A DNA stretch of 64,000 bases, taken from Oegoconia quadripuncta. Its lineage: Eukaryota; Arthropoda; Insecta; Lepidoptera; Autostichidae. The stretch covers positions 1,552,501-1,616,500 of the forward strand of contig OX438760.1 of assembly GCA_949316235.1 (NCBI GenBank), written 5' to 3'. The first letter of the stretch is position 1. Every line of letters begins with the position of its first letter. The translations under genes were made by a program, and so were the position numbers. Positions 22,249-35,379 of this stretch are shown here, piece after piece. Under the pieces are notes generated by a model that had not been told where the DNA came from, made no database searches, and saw only the letters and a list, made by a program, of their open reading frames with translations.

Positions 22249-23754
22249 ATAAACTTATATAGGTATCTATTTATCAAAACTTCCCTTTTTCATGTCTCTT
22301 CACCACTAAAATATATTTCACTATTATATTGATACCTACTCAATTCATTCACTTCATTCACTTATTATATGACATGGTCCATGGGTTAGTAGGTATTAAT
22401 GAACCTACAAATAATAGTACAAATTGCAATACTAATCACCTGCCCTTCATTTACCGATTACCTATTCAATCGGCTTGATCAATGAACAAACGAAGCGATT
22501 TAGCAACGGCTTTTCAGATGCGGTTGGTACAGCTATGGGAACTGTCAGAACAGAACATTCGTGAAGCATTACAAAAGCGAGCCAGCAGCCGCATCACATC
22601 ACATAACAATCTTTGCGTTCGATAGCTAAAAATTTTATGTTTAGCTCACTTGTGTGTTCGATCACCAAATTTGGTACCACGTAAGCGCCCTAGAAGTAAA
22701 CTATGGTAACTCGATACGTCTATCCATTAGACATTTATCCACTTATCCTTACTTCTGGGGCGCGTACCATATTGTTGTTATACATTAATTCTATAATATA
22801 AAGTACATTATAAAACACCCTGTAGAAGATAGATCGCACACTCAGTCAATAAAAAGTGTTGGTTTCCTTTTCTGTTACTATTATACCATCCTTTTGATGT
22901 TTTTATAATGCCGCCGGGGGGCCTAAATTGAGTGAACTACTTCCAATTTCCACCACGTTTTGCACTTATCCTCGAACAATCCACGATTTGTCTCTTATAA
23001 AAAAAAAACTTTGAACATACATGAACTAACGCGTATCGTTAGGGGAAAACTTGGCAGAGTTATAGCTTCGTTCCGTTGCCAAGAAATAAAAAAATATATA
23101 TAAACGACAAACATTGGAATTCAAGTTTTGCCACGAACATGAAATTTGTCAATCGAACAGTTTATAAAAATTGGTGATACGCGTCGTCATGGTTACGCAA
23201 CGCAATTTAAAAAAAAAACATCTTATAACTGAATTGATACAAATTGCCTTTGCCACCGTTGGAGCGTTAAAAATTAATTTGGGAAAAATAAAAAGGCATA
23301 GACATTAGACAATACCAGCACACGTCTCCCCGGAGACACGAGCAATGGAAACAAATTAATAATTAATTTTCACGCGGCAAGCACACGCCGAAGTTGGGGG
23401 CATTTGTTCGATCCCGTTTTGTTCCGAATTCAAAATTTATCCGGGGCGTTCTAAAGTTAAAAATTGTCTCCGCCATATTGCTTTCCTTTTTTTCATTTCT
23501 CATTCCATTGATTCTGTCGGTTACTTATGTATTTTAGTCTATTTTTAGTTCATTGATACAAAATTGTGGTACTCACTGTATCTATTTGCTTCTACGCTGA
23601 TTAAATTACCTGAAAAAAGACAATCCATTTATTAATAATCCCTTTTTGCCGTTACTAGATATGTTTATCTTTAATCGCGAAAGGTGCACAGTGTATTAAA
23701 TTATTGCAATAGCTCAACTACACTTACCGCCAAAGAAAGGCGAGTGAGGGCGGA
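22249..23754. other. Repeat-poor island II
   Basis: No recognised repeats. 22900-23460 has short A-runs and GC-rich words (GCCGCCGGGGGGCC at about 22911). No protein resemblance. Confidence 0.4.
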
Positions 23755-23822
23755 TTTACCATCGGCGTCATTTTCACTGTCCATCACGTGAGATTGTGGT
23801 CAAACGCGTATCCAGTAAATCA
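23755..23822 (+). mobile_element. Jockey-like LINE 3' UTR scrap
   Basis: CACGTGAGATTGTGGTCAAACGCG then an A9 run. Same 3' UTR as the copy at 1310. Confidence 0.55.
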
Positions 23823-23832
23823 TAAAAAAAAA

Positions 23833-24000
23833 TGAAATCAAGTCAAAAATGCTTTATTTTGTAGGTACACAGGGTACACTTAAAATAGTCAGATTTTACA
23901 TGTTTTAAGCTACTGCTTGTTCAAAAGGCAATTTTCCACTGAGAAGAACAAACATCCAAACTTTCGCTTTTTTAATATTAGTTACATTAGAAGTTAGATA
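23833..24000 (-). mobile_element. LINE-B 3' end fragment
   Basis: GTCAAAAATGCTTTATTTTG and GCTACTGCTTGTTCAAAAGG. Faces the preceding LINE tail-to-tail. Confidence 0.65.
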
Positions 24001-27000
24001 AGACATATTTGACCATCTTGGGCGCCAATGTTATCGACATCAGTTGAACTGCTGGCTAGCTATTTAAGTACTGTGACAGTACTTATTAGTAAAGGCAGGT
24101 GATCGGTCCGCCTCTATCACTCAGACAATATCTTCCAACGTAATCTTCAATTAAATTATTAGTCATATTTAAAGGATTATAGACTTAAAACGATTCCGAA
24201 CTTAACAATGCGGGCTTTGCCGTAAAATTGAAGCTATAATACGTTGCATTAATTTTACTTTACGATCCCTGAATTAGTTTATAACTTACATAAAATTTCA
24301 ATTCAATAGCAATAAGCTTTTGATACGTACGTGAATGTAATTGACTATATTGTTATGGTTAGGATCCTATTTTTAAATATTTTGATATAGGCTTTCCAGA
24401 AATCTGGCCTTTGAACTTTTTTATATAATAAAAAATTAAATTCGCTCTTCGCATAGAACCTTATCAGTGTGAATGAAGCAAAAGAGGCGTTCAGGATCAT
24501 AGCAAATGGAAGTCTGTGGTCTCTGCCTACCCCTAATGGGAAACAGGCGTGATTTTATGTATGTATTTATGTTCACATAGAAGTAGACATTAAAATTAAC
24601 TGCAGCAATTATGTGATTTTTTAAACGCACTGACCTAATAAGTGAACGAAGGTCAAACTAGACCTACAAGGAGTCTAGAGCCGCATAATCATTGATAATT
24701 GCCTACTATAATCCTTAAAATTGACCATAGGTTGTGCCGGTCCTTAAGAACGAATGACATTAAATAAAAACTTTTTATTCATCTATAAATAACAATAAAA
24801 ACAACATAAAATAGTTTACTTGCCCGTGATCAATACCAACCGTTTTATATGTATTTTACGACCCGGTGATGGGAAGCCGAAAATGCCTAATTTGACTTCA
24901 TTAAGTGCTCGGAAAACAATAAAATAATATTTTATTGGTTAACGTTCAAAAATCACGATCAGATGCCACAGATAAAACATAAACTCTATACCAAATCGGA
25001 GTTATACCAATTTATTTTAAAATTCAGAACGTAATCACGAATGGCAGAATTAAAACAACTTTTTTTGCCGTGTTCAATAAACAGAGACTTTTATACCCTC
25101 CTTACATTTAAATTTCGAATCGATCCTTTCACACTTTGAACAAACGGTCGAGACGGTTGATTTCCGTTCTTAATTCAAATAGAAGCGTCTTTATATTTTT
25201 TCTTAATCAAATATTTGAATAAAGACCATTAAAGCGCGGGACTCAATCGGTAATTCGAGATTTGATGATATTGAATGAATTTTTTTCGATTATAGATTCA
25301 TTCGATAAGTGACCTCGTTTGGAAGAGATATCGCTTATTAATCGATTGAACATTCAAGGATATAATCAAAAGGGCTTACATCAATGGAACCAATAAAGAC
25401 ACCAGGCAATTTTTATGTCATAATTTTGAGCATTTTAATGATTTTCGTATGCCAATGTAGGCATCTTTCGTAGAATTCAAAACAGGTAGCCAAATGTCCT
25501 GTAATTATATCCATGCATTTAATAACGGCAATAATATCGAAGATTTTATATCAGTTCTTGTAAAATGTATCGGACTTCGTGGAGGCAAAAATGTTCAATC
25601 GTAAAGATTCTAAATTTAAAATAGAATCCGATCGGAATCGTGAAGTGACATTCATTAGATTAGAAAAATAAAATCTATATGAACTCATAAAGTGCTCATA
25701 AACACGAAGGAGGTAATAAAAAACAGTCCGATGTCGAGACTCAGCTGTCGCGCGTTATTTCAGAACGCACAACATTCGAAAATCGAACTCCATCGAACCA
25801 CGAGGGGGATATTGCTAGGATTTTAAATTTAGAACGTGCCTTTTTTCTCATATTGTTTCATCTTTTTTCTTCGTTCGATGCAATCTCTTTGGTATTATCG
25901 CAAGAGATCTCTTTGCTGTGAATTTCATTCAACAAAGTTTAAAAAGCATTTTCGAAATGAATCAGTCACTAAAGTTTTGGAAGCTAAAGAGCATCATCAT
26001 TGCGTCGTCACCTTGTGCCAAGTAGGTGAGTGTCAATGGAACACAACAATGTTATATTTTAGGTTTTTAGTTGACTCAATACAACAAAGCTGTTTGGTAA
26101 ATGATAACGACGTAGCTATAGTTGCATTTGTATTTGCTTTGCGTTTCGACATAAGAATGTGTTACGAGAGTATTGTAAAAATCGTCAATCTATTTCGGAA
26201 TATTACAAAGTTAATATTTATATCTTTGGCCGCCATCTTTAATGTTTTCACAGAGCGACATTGTTTTTCAGTATATTGTTATTAATGTATGGAACGTTAT
26301 TATAGTTTTTTTTTGTTTTGAATTCCCAGAACTTTTCTGGTCGATCTGTGTGAATCATCGATTCGTATGTCATAGTTAATGAAGTTGAATATGTTTGAGA
26401 GAAAATAGGTTTCGAATAAAAATAATACATCGGATAACGATGTCAAGGAAATCTTGTCAAGACATGGGATAATATGGGGTAACATAATTATAGATTAAGT
26501 TTAGATCTGTTATTGCTTTCATTACTTCTGTTCGTAGAATACTTCAGAGTTGAGCTTTGTGACTTGCCATACAGGAAACATAGCTTGCATGCACCAGTAA
26601 CCATAAACAACATATTCTACTAAATTGCTCTATTTTTATTTCTTAGTGTAATAATAAAATAATACAATATTTCTTGATAGCAGTTCAATAAATTCATCTG
26701 AAATAAAGACACTTAGCTTGGTTGGAAGTAGCTACCATCACTCGCCCCGCCCGGATTAATAACAACGTCTTGACCGATCACAGAAACGTCACCCACGCAA
26801 ATCCACTAAAGCTCAACACTGTCAAAGTCATCGACTTTAGCATTAAAATGTCACAGGAAATACCGAAGAAATATATCAAGGAGTAAGCTTCCGTGTCCAC
26901 TCTGAAATTCGATAATTAAACTCATAATTCCACTAAAAATAACCACTCAAAAGACGCCGATAAATTCATATTTCCAATCTCATTTCGTAACTAAAATCAT

Positions 27001-27296
27001 TATATGACAAACATCGTAAAGTGGTGGAGAAATAGAACGCATTCTCCCGGATTTAAATTTAAAACTGAACGAGCGACATATTTTTAAAAGTTCGAACAGC
27101 GACACTTAAAACTAATCGCTGTTTTCGATTCTAGAGCGTCTTTTGAAAGAGTTCGAATGCGTGTTCTAAATTTGAACATGTTTTCGATTTTCGAACGGCT
27201 GCCGGCTCGTGTCAATTGCACGGTGAAAAATGGCGAGGAATTATGAAATCCCTAGTTAATTCCTTTTAAATCCCGTTTATTGACTTCGGTAAATTT
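24001..27296. other. Repeat-poor island III
   Basis: Only one recognised repeat, the D' scrap at 24508-24570. TTCGAA-type words are dense in 25080-25360 and 27080-27200; ATCGAT at 25119, 25341 and 26357. The 149-codon frame at 25836-26285 is the longest here but has no known domain, high Phe/Ile content and no splice support. I treat it as chance. Candidate regulatory DNA. Confidence 0.45.
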
Positions 27297-27612
27297 GACG
27301 ACCTGTTTGGTGTAGTATGGTTAGAAACGCTGACTGCTATACCAAAAGGTCGCGGGTTTGTATCCCGCCAGGGGCATATGTTTGTATGATGAATACGGAC
27401 ACGTGTACCCAAGTTATGGATGTTTTTCATTTATGTATTTATTTTATTTGTACATTCTATTCTTACCACTTTTCTGAAACTGTATTTTCTTTTCTGTTGT
27501 GCAATAAAGTGTATTTGTGTAGTATAACAACGTTCTGGTGTCTATAATACAAGCCTAGTTGCTTAGTGTGGAACTAGATGGCGCTGTGTGTATAGGATAA
27601 GGAGGATAAGGA
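27297..27612 (+). repeat. SINE-2 copy
   Basis: Complete, head GACGACCTGTTTGGTGTAG, 3' CTAGATGGCGC at 27574-27584. The tail is GGATAAGGATAAGGATAT-like rather than ATT repeats. Confidence 0.85.
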
Positions 27613-28589
27613 TATTGACTTCGGTAAATCGTTACGAAATTATTTAGCGAGGCAATGGTTGGTTAATGTTTTCTATGAGGTCGAAAACTTTTCATTTCCA
27701 ATGCGATAATATTTTAAATTAATATAAATATTACATCCTTATTCTGGAAGTCGGTGTATTTTTCCTTGGGTCCTATTATGAAGTCGTTGGAGTAGTCGTG
27801 TTCGAGTAACCCGCGACTCGCGGTATACAAGCGTGCGAGCAATTCGAATCGCGATGCGTATCGCGTGGAACAATGGGCGGTTTATTTGCGCCTCTCACAG
27901 TAACGTCGACAAAAACGCACAACACGCTTTTTTACCTACATTAGCGATCTAGTGTTAAATAGCTGTGATCCATTAATCCATTTTTTAAGTTTGTATTTTA
28001 ATTAAAGGCGAAGAAATGTAATGTAAAATTGAATTATAAAGCATCTACGGTAAGATGAAAACGGAAGAACGGAATACGTCTAAGAAGACACGATATGTCC
28101 AAGAACAAGAGACTGTTACAGTATCCCCTAAGATTAACAAGTTAATTGATATCCGCTTAAGTATATATATTTAAATAAAATCGAAGATTCTAACGCAAAA
28201 TCGAAGGACATACTGACATATGCAATTTATTTGTTCTTATCTGTAACAAAATTGAAAAATGGCAACACTCATGGCCTTATTCCGGGCCTATGCCACAAGC
28301 TCCCAGACCCAATGATTTCTATTCACGATACAAATATTAATGATACGATATCAGTGATAATAATAAATATTAATGAATAAGATACTCAAAACATCGTCAA
28401 TGATTTCCTAGATTTTGCCGGAAATGAAACTAAAAAAAAAAGTGCGGCAAAACAAAATTTGGAGATGACGAGTGTTCCCAATATCAGAATGATTACTTTA
28501 TAAGATGAATGATGTTAAATATTTGTCTAATAGGAAAGGAATTTGGGTCATAAGTTGGGTTTCTGAAACCCATAATAAGCAATAATTAA
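27613..28589. other. No recognised repeat
   Basis: Unassigned. CpG-richer at 27790-27880 (GCGAGCAATTCGAATCGCG). No coding resemblance. Confidence 0.4.
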
Positions 28590-28715
28590 CTAACAGGGAT
28601 AAGATAGCCAGTCTACCAAATAAGACGGGGTTTCCCGGTCAGCACGCTTCCACCTTCGGCTTCATCTTCACTCATCAGGTGTGATTGAGATCTAGTGCTA
28701 ACCCGTTGTGTATAA
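28590..28715 (+). repeat. SINE-1 3' half
   Basis: GGATAAGATAGCCAGTC through CATCAGGTGTGATTGAG to GTTGTGTATAAAAAA. The head is missing. Confidence 0.75.
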
Positions 28716-28883
28716 AAAATAACTAGACCCTCGCCGGATTTCAATATGTATATTTTATTGCTTTGTCGTGCGTTGTGCATAAAAAAACTGTAATAAAATT
28801 ATTAAAATTAATTATAATGTTATTGTAACTGCCATAATTATTCTCTGGTGGCAACAACTAAACTGCTGGAGATGACTGGCTTT

Positions 28884-29112
28884 TTGGCGGGATCTCGGCG
28901 AGTGAAGTGCATTTTTGTTTATAATTCTTATAATTTGTGCATTCTGACTTTCGAGCTCTCACAAGAAGCCGCCAAAATCTTTTGTAAAGCATTCTGCCAC
29001 TTTACTGAAGAATGACTTGACCGTGACTACACTCTGTATACGCCAAGTATACGACGAATTACTTGTTTTGACTGAGATTGACTTATAAACTGAAGAAATA
29101 AGATAAATAAGA
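28884..29112 (+). repeat. Repeat C, short copy
   Basis: Matches 5727-6045 at both ends but lacks about 80 internal bases. Confidence 0.65.
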
Positions 29113-29719
29113 CATGGCTGTATGGTCTTAGATTCCTTTGCCTTCTCCGAGAAGAGTGAATAAAATTGTGATAAATAAATATCTTTTTATTTTTGCTGTT
29201 TATAAACAGAAAAGGAGACAAAAATAAAATTTAATGTGATCACATTTTTCTATTCAGTGCGTCGGTTTCATCTCGACGTTTCTGCTGTCCATATTCTATA
29301 GCATTTCGCAGTTCGATTGCGATCAGTCAAACATGTTGAATGACATTTTCGTTTGTAATCACCAACCAACATGCAACTGACACGCAAATGAAACAAAAAA
29401 CCCCACAACCAATAACCGTAAGGCTCAATTTCACTTTACAAGAAGTGCAAATGTAAAATGGTGATTTACACAATGTAGAGATCGCTCACTGAAGTCCGGA
29501 AACTCGGTTTCTTAGCTGAACTTTTGCTTTATAATACGCCTCGTTTTGAAATTGTGTAGGTATGAATTCTGATTTTTATGACAGGGATTATTATTATCGT
29601 GATTACATACGTCCCACTCGCAGTTTCACACAGGTTTGGCTACAAATAATATCATCTCATCTGATTTAAGAGCCACGCTCTTGTCGGTGGAGATTTTTCC
29701 ATATTTCTTTGCTCTCCAA
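29113..29719. other. No recognised feature
   Basis: AT-rich, unassigned. Confidence 0.4.
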
Positions 29720-30060
29720 AGTCAAAGTCAAAGTCAAAAATGCTTTATTTTGTAGGTACACAGAGTACACTTAAAATAGTCAATTTTACATAGTAAATTT
29801 TAAATTTTTTAAGCTACTGCTTGTTCAAAATGCAATTTTCCCCTGAGAAGAACAAGCAAGAAACTCGAAGGGTTGCTCTTTTAAAATCAGGCTTTGATTT
29901 TACATAAAGGTTTTTATATTACAAACAGGTTTTTAAATTTTATTATTAATTTTGAAATAGCCTGGCATGCGAACGATTTGATTATGTCCAGGGATGATTA
30001 TCATCTAAATAGTCTGATATTTTATAATATGCTTTCTCAATAAGTTTCTGTTTTACAGTA
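29720..30060 (-). mobile_element. LINE-B 3' end
   Basis: Read on minus: codons for IEKAYYKISDYLDDNHPWT then stop, a 3' UTR of about 250 bases, and a tail of TTTGAC units (AAAGTCAAAGTC on plus). 5'-truncated. Confidence 0.8.
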
Positions 30061-30061
30061 T

Positions 30062-30180
30062 CTTTAAATTTATTGAGAGCCGCCTTTCCCTTGACCTCCT
30101 GATACGACACGACGTTCAACTTCTCTTTTATCTGCTGCATGTAGCTTATTCTCGGTCTTCCTCTTTTTCTTTTCCTAACT
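30062..30180 (-). pseudogene. RTE-like LINE C-terminal scrap
   Basis: The minus frame reads KRGRPRISYMQQIKEKLN then VVSYQEVKGKAALNK, an RTE-type ORF2 tail. It directly abuts the LINE-B copy, so LINE-B may have inserted into it. Confidence 0.65.
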
Positions 30181-30849
30181 TAATATAAAGATTATAAAAT
30201 CTTTAGAAATATCAAATTTATTTCCACTGGTAACAAATAATAATTACCATTCTCTGTGTATACCATTCATACTTAATATGTCGCCTATTTATCTGTGGAA
30301 ACAATTTGGTATATCTATAGTTACTTCACTATAATGTTTTATAATGTACTGCAAATTTCCCAAATAAGTAGAAAATTTAAAATTGTCTAAAAAAGTCAAA
30401 CGGACCTTTTTGGAGTTGAGATTTTTCTTGAAACATTGCAAAAACATATGAAACGAAGTAAGGAAATTGAGATACGCGAATCTTCTAAGACGGGGTGTCT
30501 TGTCTTCAGTTCATGTTTCTCAATTTCTTATCCAATTTCTATCAACTTCCAAAGGCAGATGTATCTTCTATCCAAGATTTAAAGACGTGAACCATTTGAC
30601 TATGCTATGTGCTGATTGTCTATAAAAAATATAGTTTCTAAATTATAACGTGTGACACTATTACCATATTAACAATTTTAATTTCCATGGACGCTATGGC
30701 GCTGTGTGTATTTTCTATTAAATTGATAGAAACGGATGTAGTGTTAACAAAATTCCAAGGCATAATACTTGACATTTTAGAATTTTCTGGGATTGTAGAC
30801 TGTGAGGGAGAGGGGGAGGCTGATGTACAGGAGTAGGTCTCCTGTGGTT
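30181..30849. other. No recognised feature
   Basis: AT-rich, unassigned. Confidence 0.4.
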
Positions 30850-30995
30850 CATAATAATAATAAATAAATATCTTTGCACAAACACACAGCGCCATCTAGG
30901 TCCACAGTAAGCAGTAAGCATCTAGGCTTGTGTTATGGACACCAGATGGTTGATAAACTACACTAATATTTATTTATTTTTTGTAAATAAATACA
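30850..30995 (-). repeat. SINE-2 3' half
   Basis: ATT-type tail, GCGCCATCTAGGTCC (30889 onward) and the ATGGACACCAGATGG body. The tRNA-like head is missing. Confidence 0.75.
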
Positions 30996-31299
30996 TGTAT
31001 AAATGATTATGAGTTCATATGATTATGAGTTGACTGCGAGACAGATCAGTGGAAGTTAATGTTGTAGGAAAAGTAAATATTTGTTTGCACTGTTCTTAAC
31101 AAAGCATTCACAACTCCTTCATTAGGATGAGTAATGTAAGAGTATATTGAATTAAAACTTAATCATAAAGTCAAGTTAAAGTTTCACTCGGTCAAATAAG
31201 ATAAAGAAACAAACACAACATAAATACTAAACTGCTTGTAAATTACTCATCCAATAGGGAATATGCTGAAATAAATGTAACCTAGTGTTTTTATGTTTA

Positions 31300-31800
31300 A
31301 CTGGACACGCGTTTGACCACAATCTCACCTGATGGAAACTGACGATGTGGTCGAAGATGAAGCACACGATCCCAGTAAATATCTATTCACTCTGCTTTTG
31401 AATATTGCAAGGTTGTAGGATTAAGGAAAGGCTGAGTCCGAAGAGAGTTCCATGCCTTGGCTGTTCGCATTATGAATGAAGAGACGAACCTCTATGGGTG
31501 GAATCCCTCCCCACGCCTAGTAGTCCGAAGATGGAAAGGCGACGGTGGAATAAGATTATGTAATTCCAACGCACACTCATCAAAATGCATCCTGTTAAAG
31601 ACTGAGAGCCCAGCGATTTTACGACGGTGTTCGAGGCTCTGCCATTTACCAGTAATCGAATGATCACCTATGAGTCTCATGGCACGTCGTTACACGGAAT
31701 CGAGTGGCCAGTTGGTACTGAACCATCCCAGAGGTGACAGCAGCATTCCAGTGAAATGTCGCCTGACTTGAAGGACAACGTCAAGCTTCTTAGTTGCTGT
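31300..31800 (-). pseudogene. Jockey-like LINE ORF2 C-terminal fragment
   Basis: The minus frame contains RLIGDHSIT, SLEHRRKIAGLSVFNRMHF and LHNLIPPSPF, the classic C-terminal block of lepidopteran jockey-type elements. It ends with the CATCAGGTGAGATTGTGGTC 3' UTR. This is the uninterrupted homologue of 14430-15060. Confidence 0.8.
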
Positions 31801-33269
31801 ATTAGTCGATATCAAAGACGTAAATTAATAATTTCCTATAACCATAGTCATTAAAATGAACATCCTCTTCACATGTTTACTTGTCGGAGTGTACTGTGGA
31901 ACCACTTTTCATAAAACTTTACGATTAGTTATTTTCGGCGCAAAGACGTTCCGATCGACCTTTTAAGTTAGTGCGACATCGCTTTAGTGTCGTTTACCAT
32001 AATGCGGTCGTAAATCTTACGCTGTACAGACGCCATTTGTAACTGTTCCCGATGCAATCGCTATCGATCGGTAATTAATCGATACTGTTACACGGAATAA
32101 GGACGCGCGTTTGTTTCGAATTCCATATTCGAATTTTATAATCTCGGTTTCATTTACAAAAATTGGTAGTGTATTTTTTATGGCATTGGCAACAAACAAT
32201 ACGTGGTGTTGGTATTTTTTTACAAAAGAGGTGGCAACTGGTTCAAGGTCATACAGCCTATCATTACAATGTTCAATAGTTTAAACTCATTAGCTCTAAC
32301 AGCGTTCACACAGGCAAACACATTGCCACCTTTTCAATTACCTACTTATAACAATTCTAGTTTTACTAAGGCTGGCTTAGAAACAGTAATATTATTTAAG
32401 CTTTATAACGAATATTCGTTAGTTTGTATGTATGACACTTGCCAATGTCGATTTAATTTTATCACATGAATTAGTTTTTAGACGTATAGGTACATATTTA
32501 ACAGGAGCATGCACCTTAAGCTGCGGTTTAAGCATCATCATTGCCTATGTAGGTACTTGTATATTAATGTTCGGTCTGTTAATATTTATTATACGTCTGT
32601 GTTTTTATAAAACATTAATTCGCTCCTTGTTTTTCTCTGTTTCCTGCAAGTAGGTATGTATACCTACGTGCAGAATAATAATAAAGAATATAAAAGTTGA
32701 AACAATTACTACTTCCATCCATCTATCAACATTTCAAAAGTATTGTCTCTGTCTGTCGTGTCTATAACTAGAGCCGGGACACGATCACGCGATATATCGA
32801 TACATCGGGTAATGATGATGGATAGTGACGTGACTTGTATCGAATTGTTTTTTTTTTTCGCTCGCCCCGGGGTGAAGGTAGCAATTTGATATTACTACGA
32901 AATATGTAAGTTTAAAATGTAATAATTACGTTACGATATTAGATGAACATTATTGAATAAGTTGGGTCGTCTACGGACTGTGGACGGACTTTCAATAGAC
33001 AAATACAGATACCAAACATTAGGAGTAAATGCAACATCGAAAAAAAAAACAGTTACAACGATACTTAGCTATTAATAAAAGTACAAAAGGCGAGACAATC
33101 CCTAAAAAAGATATCTTCCAGCAAAGCATAGGACAATAACAATAGTGAAGGGGAACATAGAGTGCACACAAGACAAAATATATATTTCGCATATTTTCTT
33201 AGGTGTGTCAAGGTTAGGTAAATCCAAAGTCAAAATTGTTTTAAGTGTTGGCACATATTTAATATAGTC
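31801..33269. other. Repeat-poor island IV
   Basis: No recognised repeats. Two ATCGAT words lie at 32063 and 32078. Overlapping frames at 32203-32653 are not recognised. A T11 run near 32848 precedes CTCGCCCCGGGGTGAAGG. Confidence 0.45.
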
Positions 33270-33362
33270 CTTTTTTTATGCATAACGGGTTGGTACTTGA
33301 CCTCAATCACATCTGATTAAGACCTAAGTTAAGATGAGGTCGAAGGTGGAAGCGTACTGACT
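33270..33362 (-). repeat. SINE-1 3' fragment
   Basis: TATGCATAACGGGTTGG and GATGAGGTCGAAGGTGGAAG. Confidence 0.7.
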
Positions 33363-33499
33363 GACCCCTAACGAGAGACAAGCTTGTTCTATTCTTTTTA
33401 CATTTCGAAATCACGTTTAAATTTCATTCTTGTATTGTTATGTGATTGTTCTAATGTTTGACCACAAACCTCATCTGAGGGCAAATGACAATACCTATA

Positions 33500-34085
33500 T
33501 CCTTAGTGGCAAAGTACACAGGGTAAAATAGTCAGATTTTGCATTTTTTAAGCTATAGCTTGTTCAAAAGGCAATTTTCCCCTGAGAAGAACAAGCAATA
33601 AACTCGAGAGGTTGCCCGTTTTTAATCACGGTTTATTCTAATATGCCAATATGCCACCTCTTCATAGACAAAGTCAAAGTCAAAAATGTTTTATTTTGTA
33701 TGTACACAGAGTACACTTAAAATGGCCAATTTTACATTTTTTAAGCTACTGCTTGTTCAAAATGTAATTTTCTTCTGAGAATAACAAGCAAGAAACTCGA
33801 AAAGTTGCTCTTTTAAAATCAGGCTTTCATTTTACATAAAGGTTTTTATATTACAAAAAGGTTTTTATATTTCATTATTAATTGTGAAATAGCCTGGCAT
33901 ATGAATGAGCTGCTAATGTCTAGGGATGATTATCATCTAAATAGTCTAATATTTTATAATATGCTATCTTAATAATTTTTTTATTGAAAAGCAGGTTTTG
34001 TATATCAACAGGAACCTTATTGAAAAAAATGTAGGTTGAATTACTGTATTTGCGGAAGCGACTTTTGTGACCTGTAAAATAAACA
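33500..34085 (-). mobile_element. Two LINE-B 3' ends in tandem
   Basis: 33510-33650 is a short copy. 33668-34085 is a longer copy with a TTTGAC-unit tail, UTR, and codons for FTGHKSRFRKYSNSTYIFF and KIAYYKILDYLDDNHP. Same strand, separated by about 20 bases. Confidence 0.75.
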
Positions 34086-34116
34086 TATTTTATACAATAT
34101 GTACTTATATTAGTTA

Positions 34117-34201
34117 CTAGCTTCCTATCCGCAGCTTCGCTTTTATAATATAAAATTTATAATTTTAAATATTAAATTTCGCATTTATAATATTAGTTAG
34201 A
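34117..34201 (-). mobile_element. Minimal Helitron-like copy (85 bp)
   Basis: Minus strand TCTAACTAATATTATAAATG ... CTAG, flanked by A and T. Both ends match the 35157 and 57342 copies; almost everything between is gone. Confidence 0.6.
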
Positions 34202-34205
34202 TTGT

Positions 34206-35156
34206 AAAAGAAACATACAAACCTTTCTTCGATGTATTTGAAATTCGAATATCGAATATGGATAATCGTCCACACTCCCATCAAGCCCATTCACAACAAC
34301 GCCCAGTGTTTATAAACATTGTGCCGATGCATTAACAAAACGCAGTGGAACGGGGTAAGCACGCGAGGGCAGCCGTGTTTCTGTTTTATATAGCGAAATG
34401 GCGCTGGATTTCTTGAACGAAATAAAGCTTGCGTCATATAATCGTTTAGGATGATTGGTAAAAGGAAGTTTTCATTTCAAAGTGTGATAGCACATACCAG
34501 TGTAGCTTAATCAGTGAAAAAACCGCCCAAGTGCGCTTAGGACTCGAGCCTTGGGGATTCCACACCTACCTCATACCTACTAAAATTGACAATCCTTTTA
34601 AACTTACAAATTTATGTATGTAGTTAGGTACGTAGAAGTTGTATAAAGAAAACTTAGTTGTGACAAGTAATTTCACCATCATCATATCAGCCATAGGTTG
34701 GTTGCCTTGGAGTAAATGGACAACAAGTAATCCTGTGAGTTTTGTTTCCATCTTTTGAGCTAAATCTTTAATTTTCCATGGCATTCTATTCCAAAACTTC
34801 ACCTTCTTTTGGCTTAGTAATGACACCATTATGACGATCGATTGGTGTAGTGGATAGTCACCCTATTAAACCTTAGGCCCCTGGGGTCTAGAAGCGCGAC
34901 GATTTTTTAAAGATCTGTCATCGCGCTTATATTATTATGAGACCTCGGGTGACAAAAGAGCTGGTAGGTGGGTACCTCGGGCAGCGAATTAGCCTTGTCT
35001 TTTTTACCTTTCATAGCTATGTAGAAGGCATGTACGGATCTATTTCCGTGTTTTTACTTTTTACTTAGTGTTTTATTCAAGTTAGTTATGTACCAAAGTT
35101 TATTAACATTCAATAAAGCTAAATAGATTAGAAATGGCTGAACTTTTTCATTTCCA
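34206..35156. other. Scraps: LINE tail and SINE-3 head, rest unassigned
   Basis: 34668-34720 (ACCATCATCATATCAGCC) is the reversed GAT tail of a LINE. The 87-codon minus frame at 34566-34829 runs over it and is likely LINE debris. 34833-34875 is a SINE-3 head (GACGATCGATTGGTGTAGTG). Confidence 0.45.
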
Positions 35157-35379
35157 TCTAACTATTATTATAAATGCGATAGTTTGAATGTTTGTTTATT
35201 ACTCAATCACGGCGAAACGGATGAACGGATTTGAATGAAATTCGGTATATAGGTAGAATATAGCCTGGATTGAATAATAGGATACTTTTTATCCCGATAA
35301 AGTGAGTAGTTCCCGCGGGATAAACATATTACCACGATAAAGTTATTCCACGCAGGCCAAGCCGCGGGCGAAAAGCTAG
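35157..35379 (+). mobile_element. Helitron-like element, 223 bp, both ends present
   Basis: Starts TCTAACTATTATTATAAATG after an A. It carries ACGGATGAACGGATTTG and CCCGATAAAGTGAG, then a GC-rich stem region (CCGCGGGCG), and ends AAAAGCTAG before a T. This fits Helitron-type insertion between A and T with no target duplication. Confidence 0.7.

Noticed and set aside
25836..26285. 149-codon open frame in island III, with MQSLWYYRKRS recalling the CUX/CASP amino terminus
   Set aside because: It is on the strand opposite to the cut exon, the resemblance covers only a few residues, and the rest is Phe/Ile/Cys-rich without any domain.
34566..34829. 87-codon minus frame with Met/Lys-rich sequence
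   Set aside because: It runs through a reversed LINE GAT tail; probably LINE debris.
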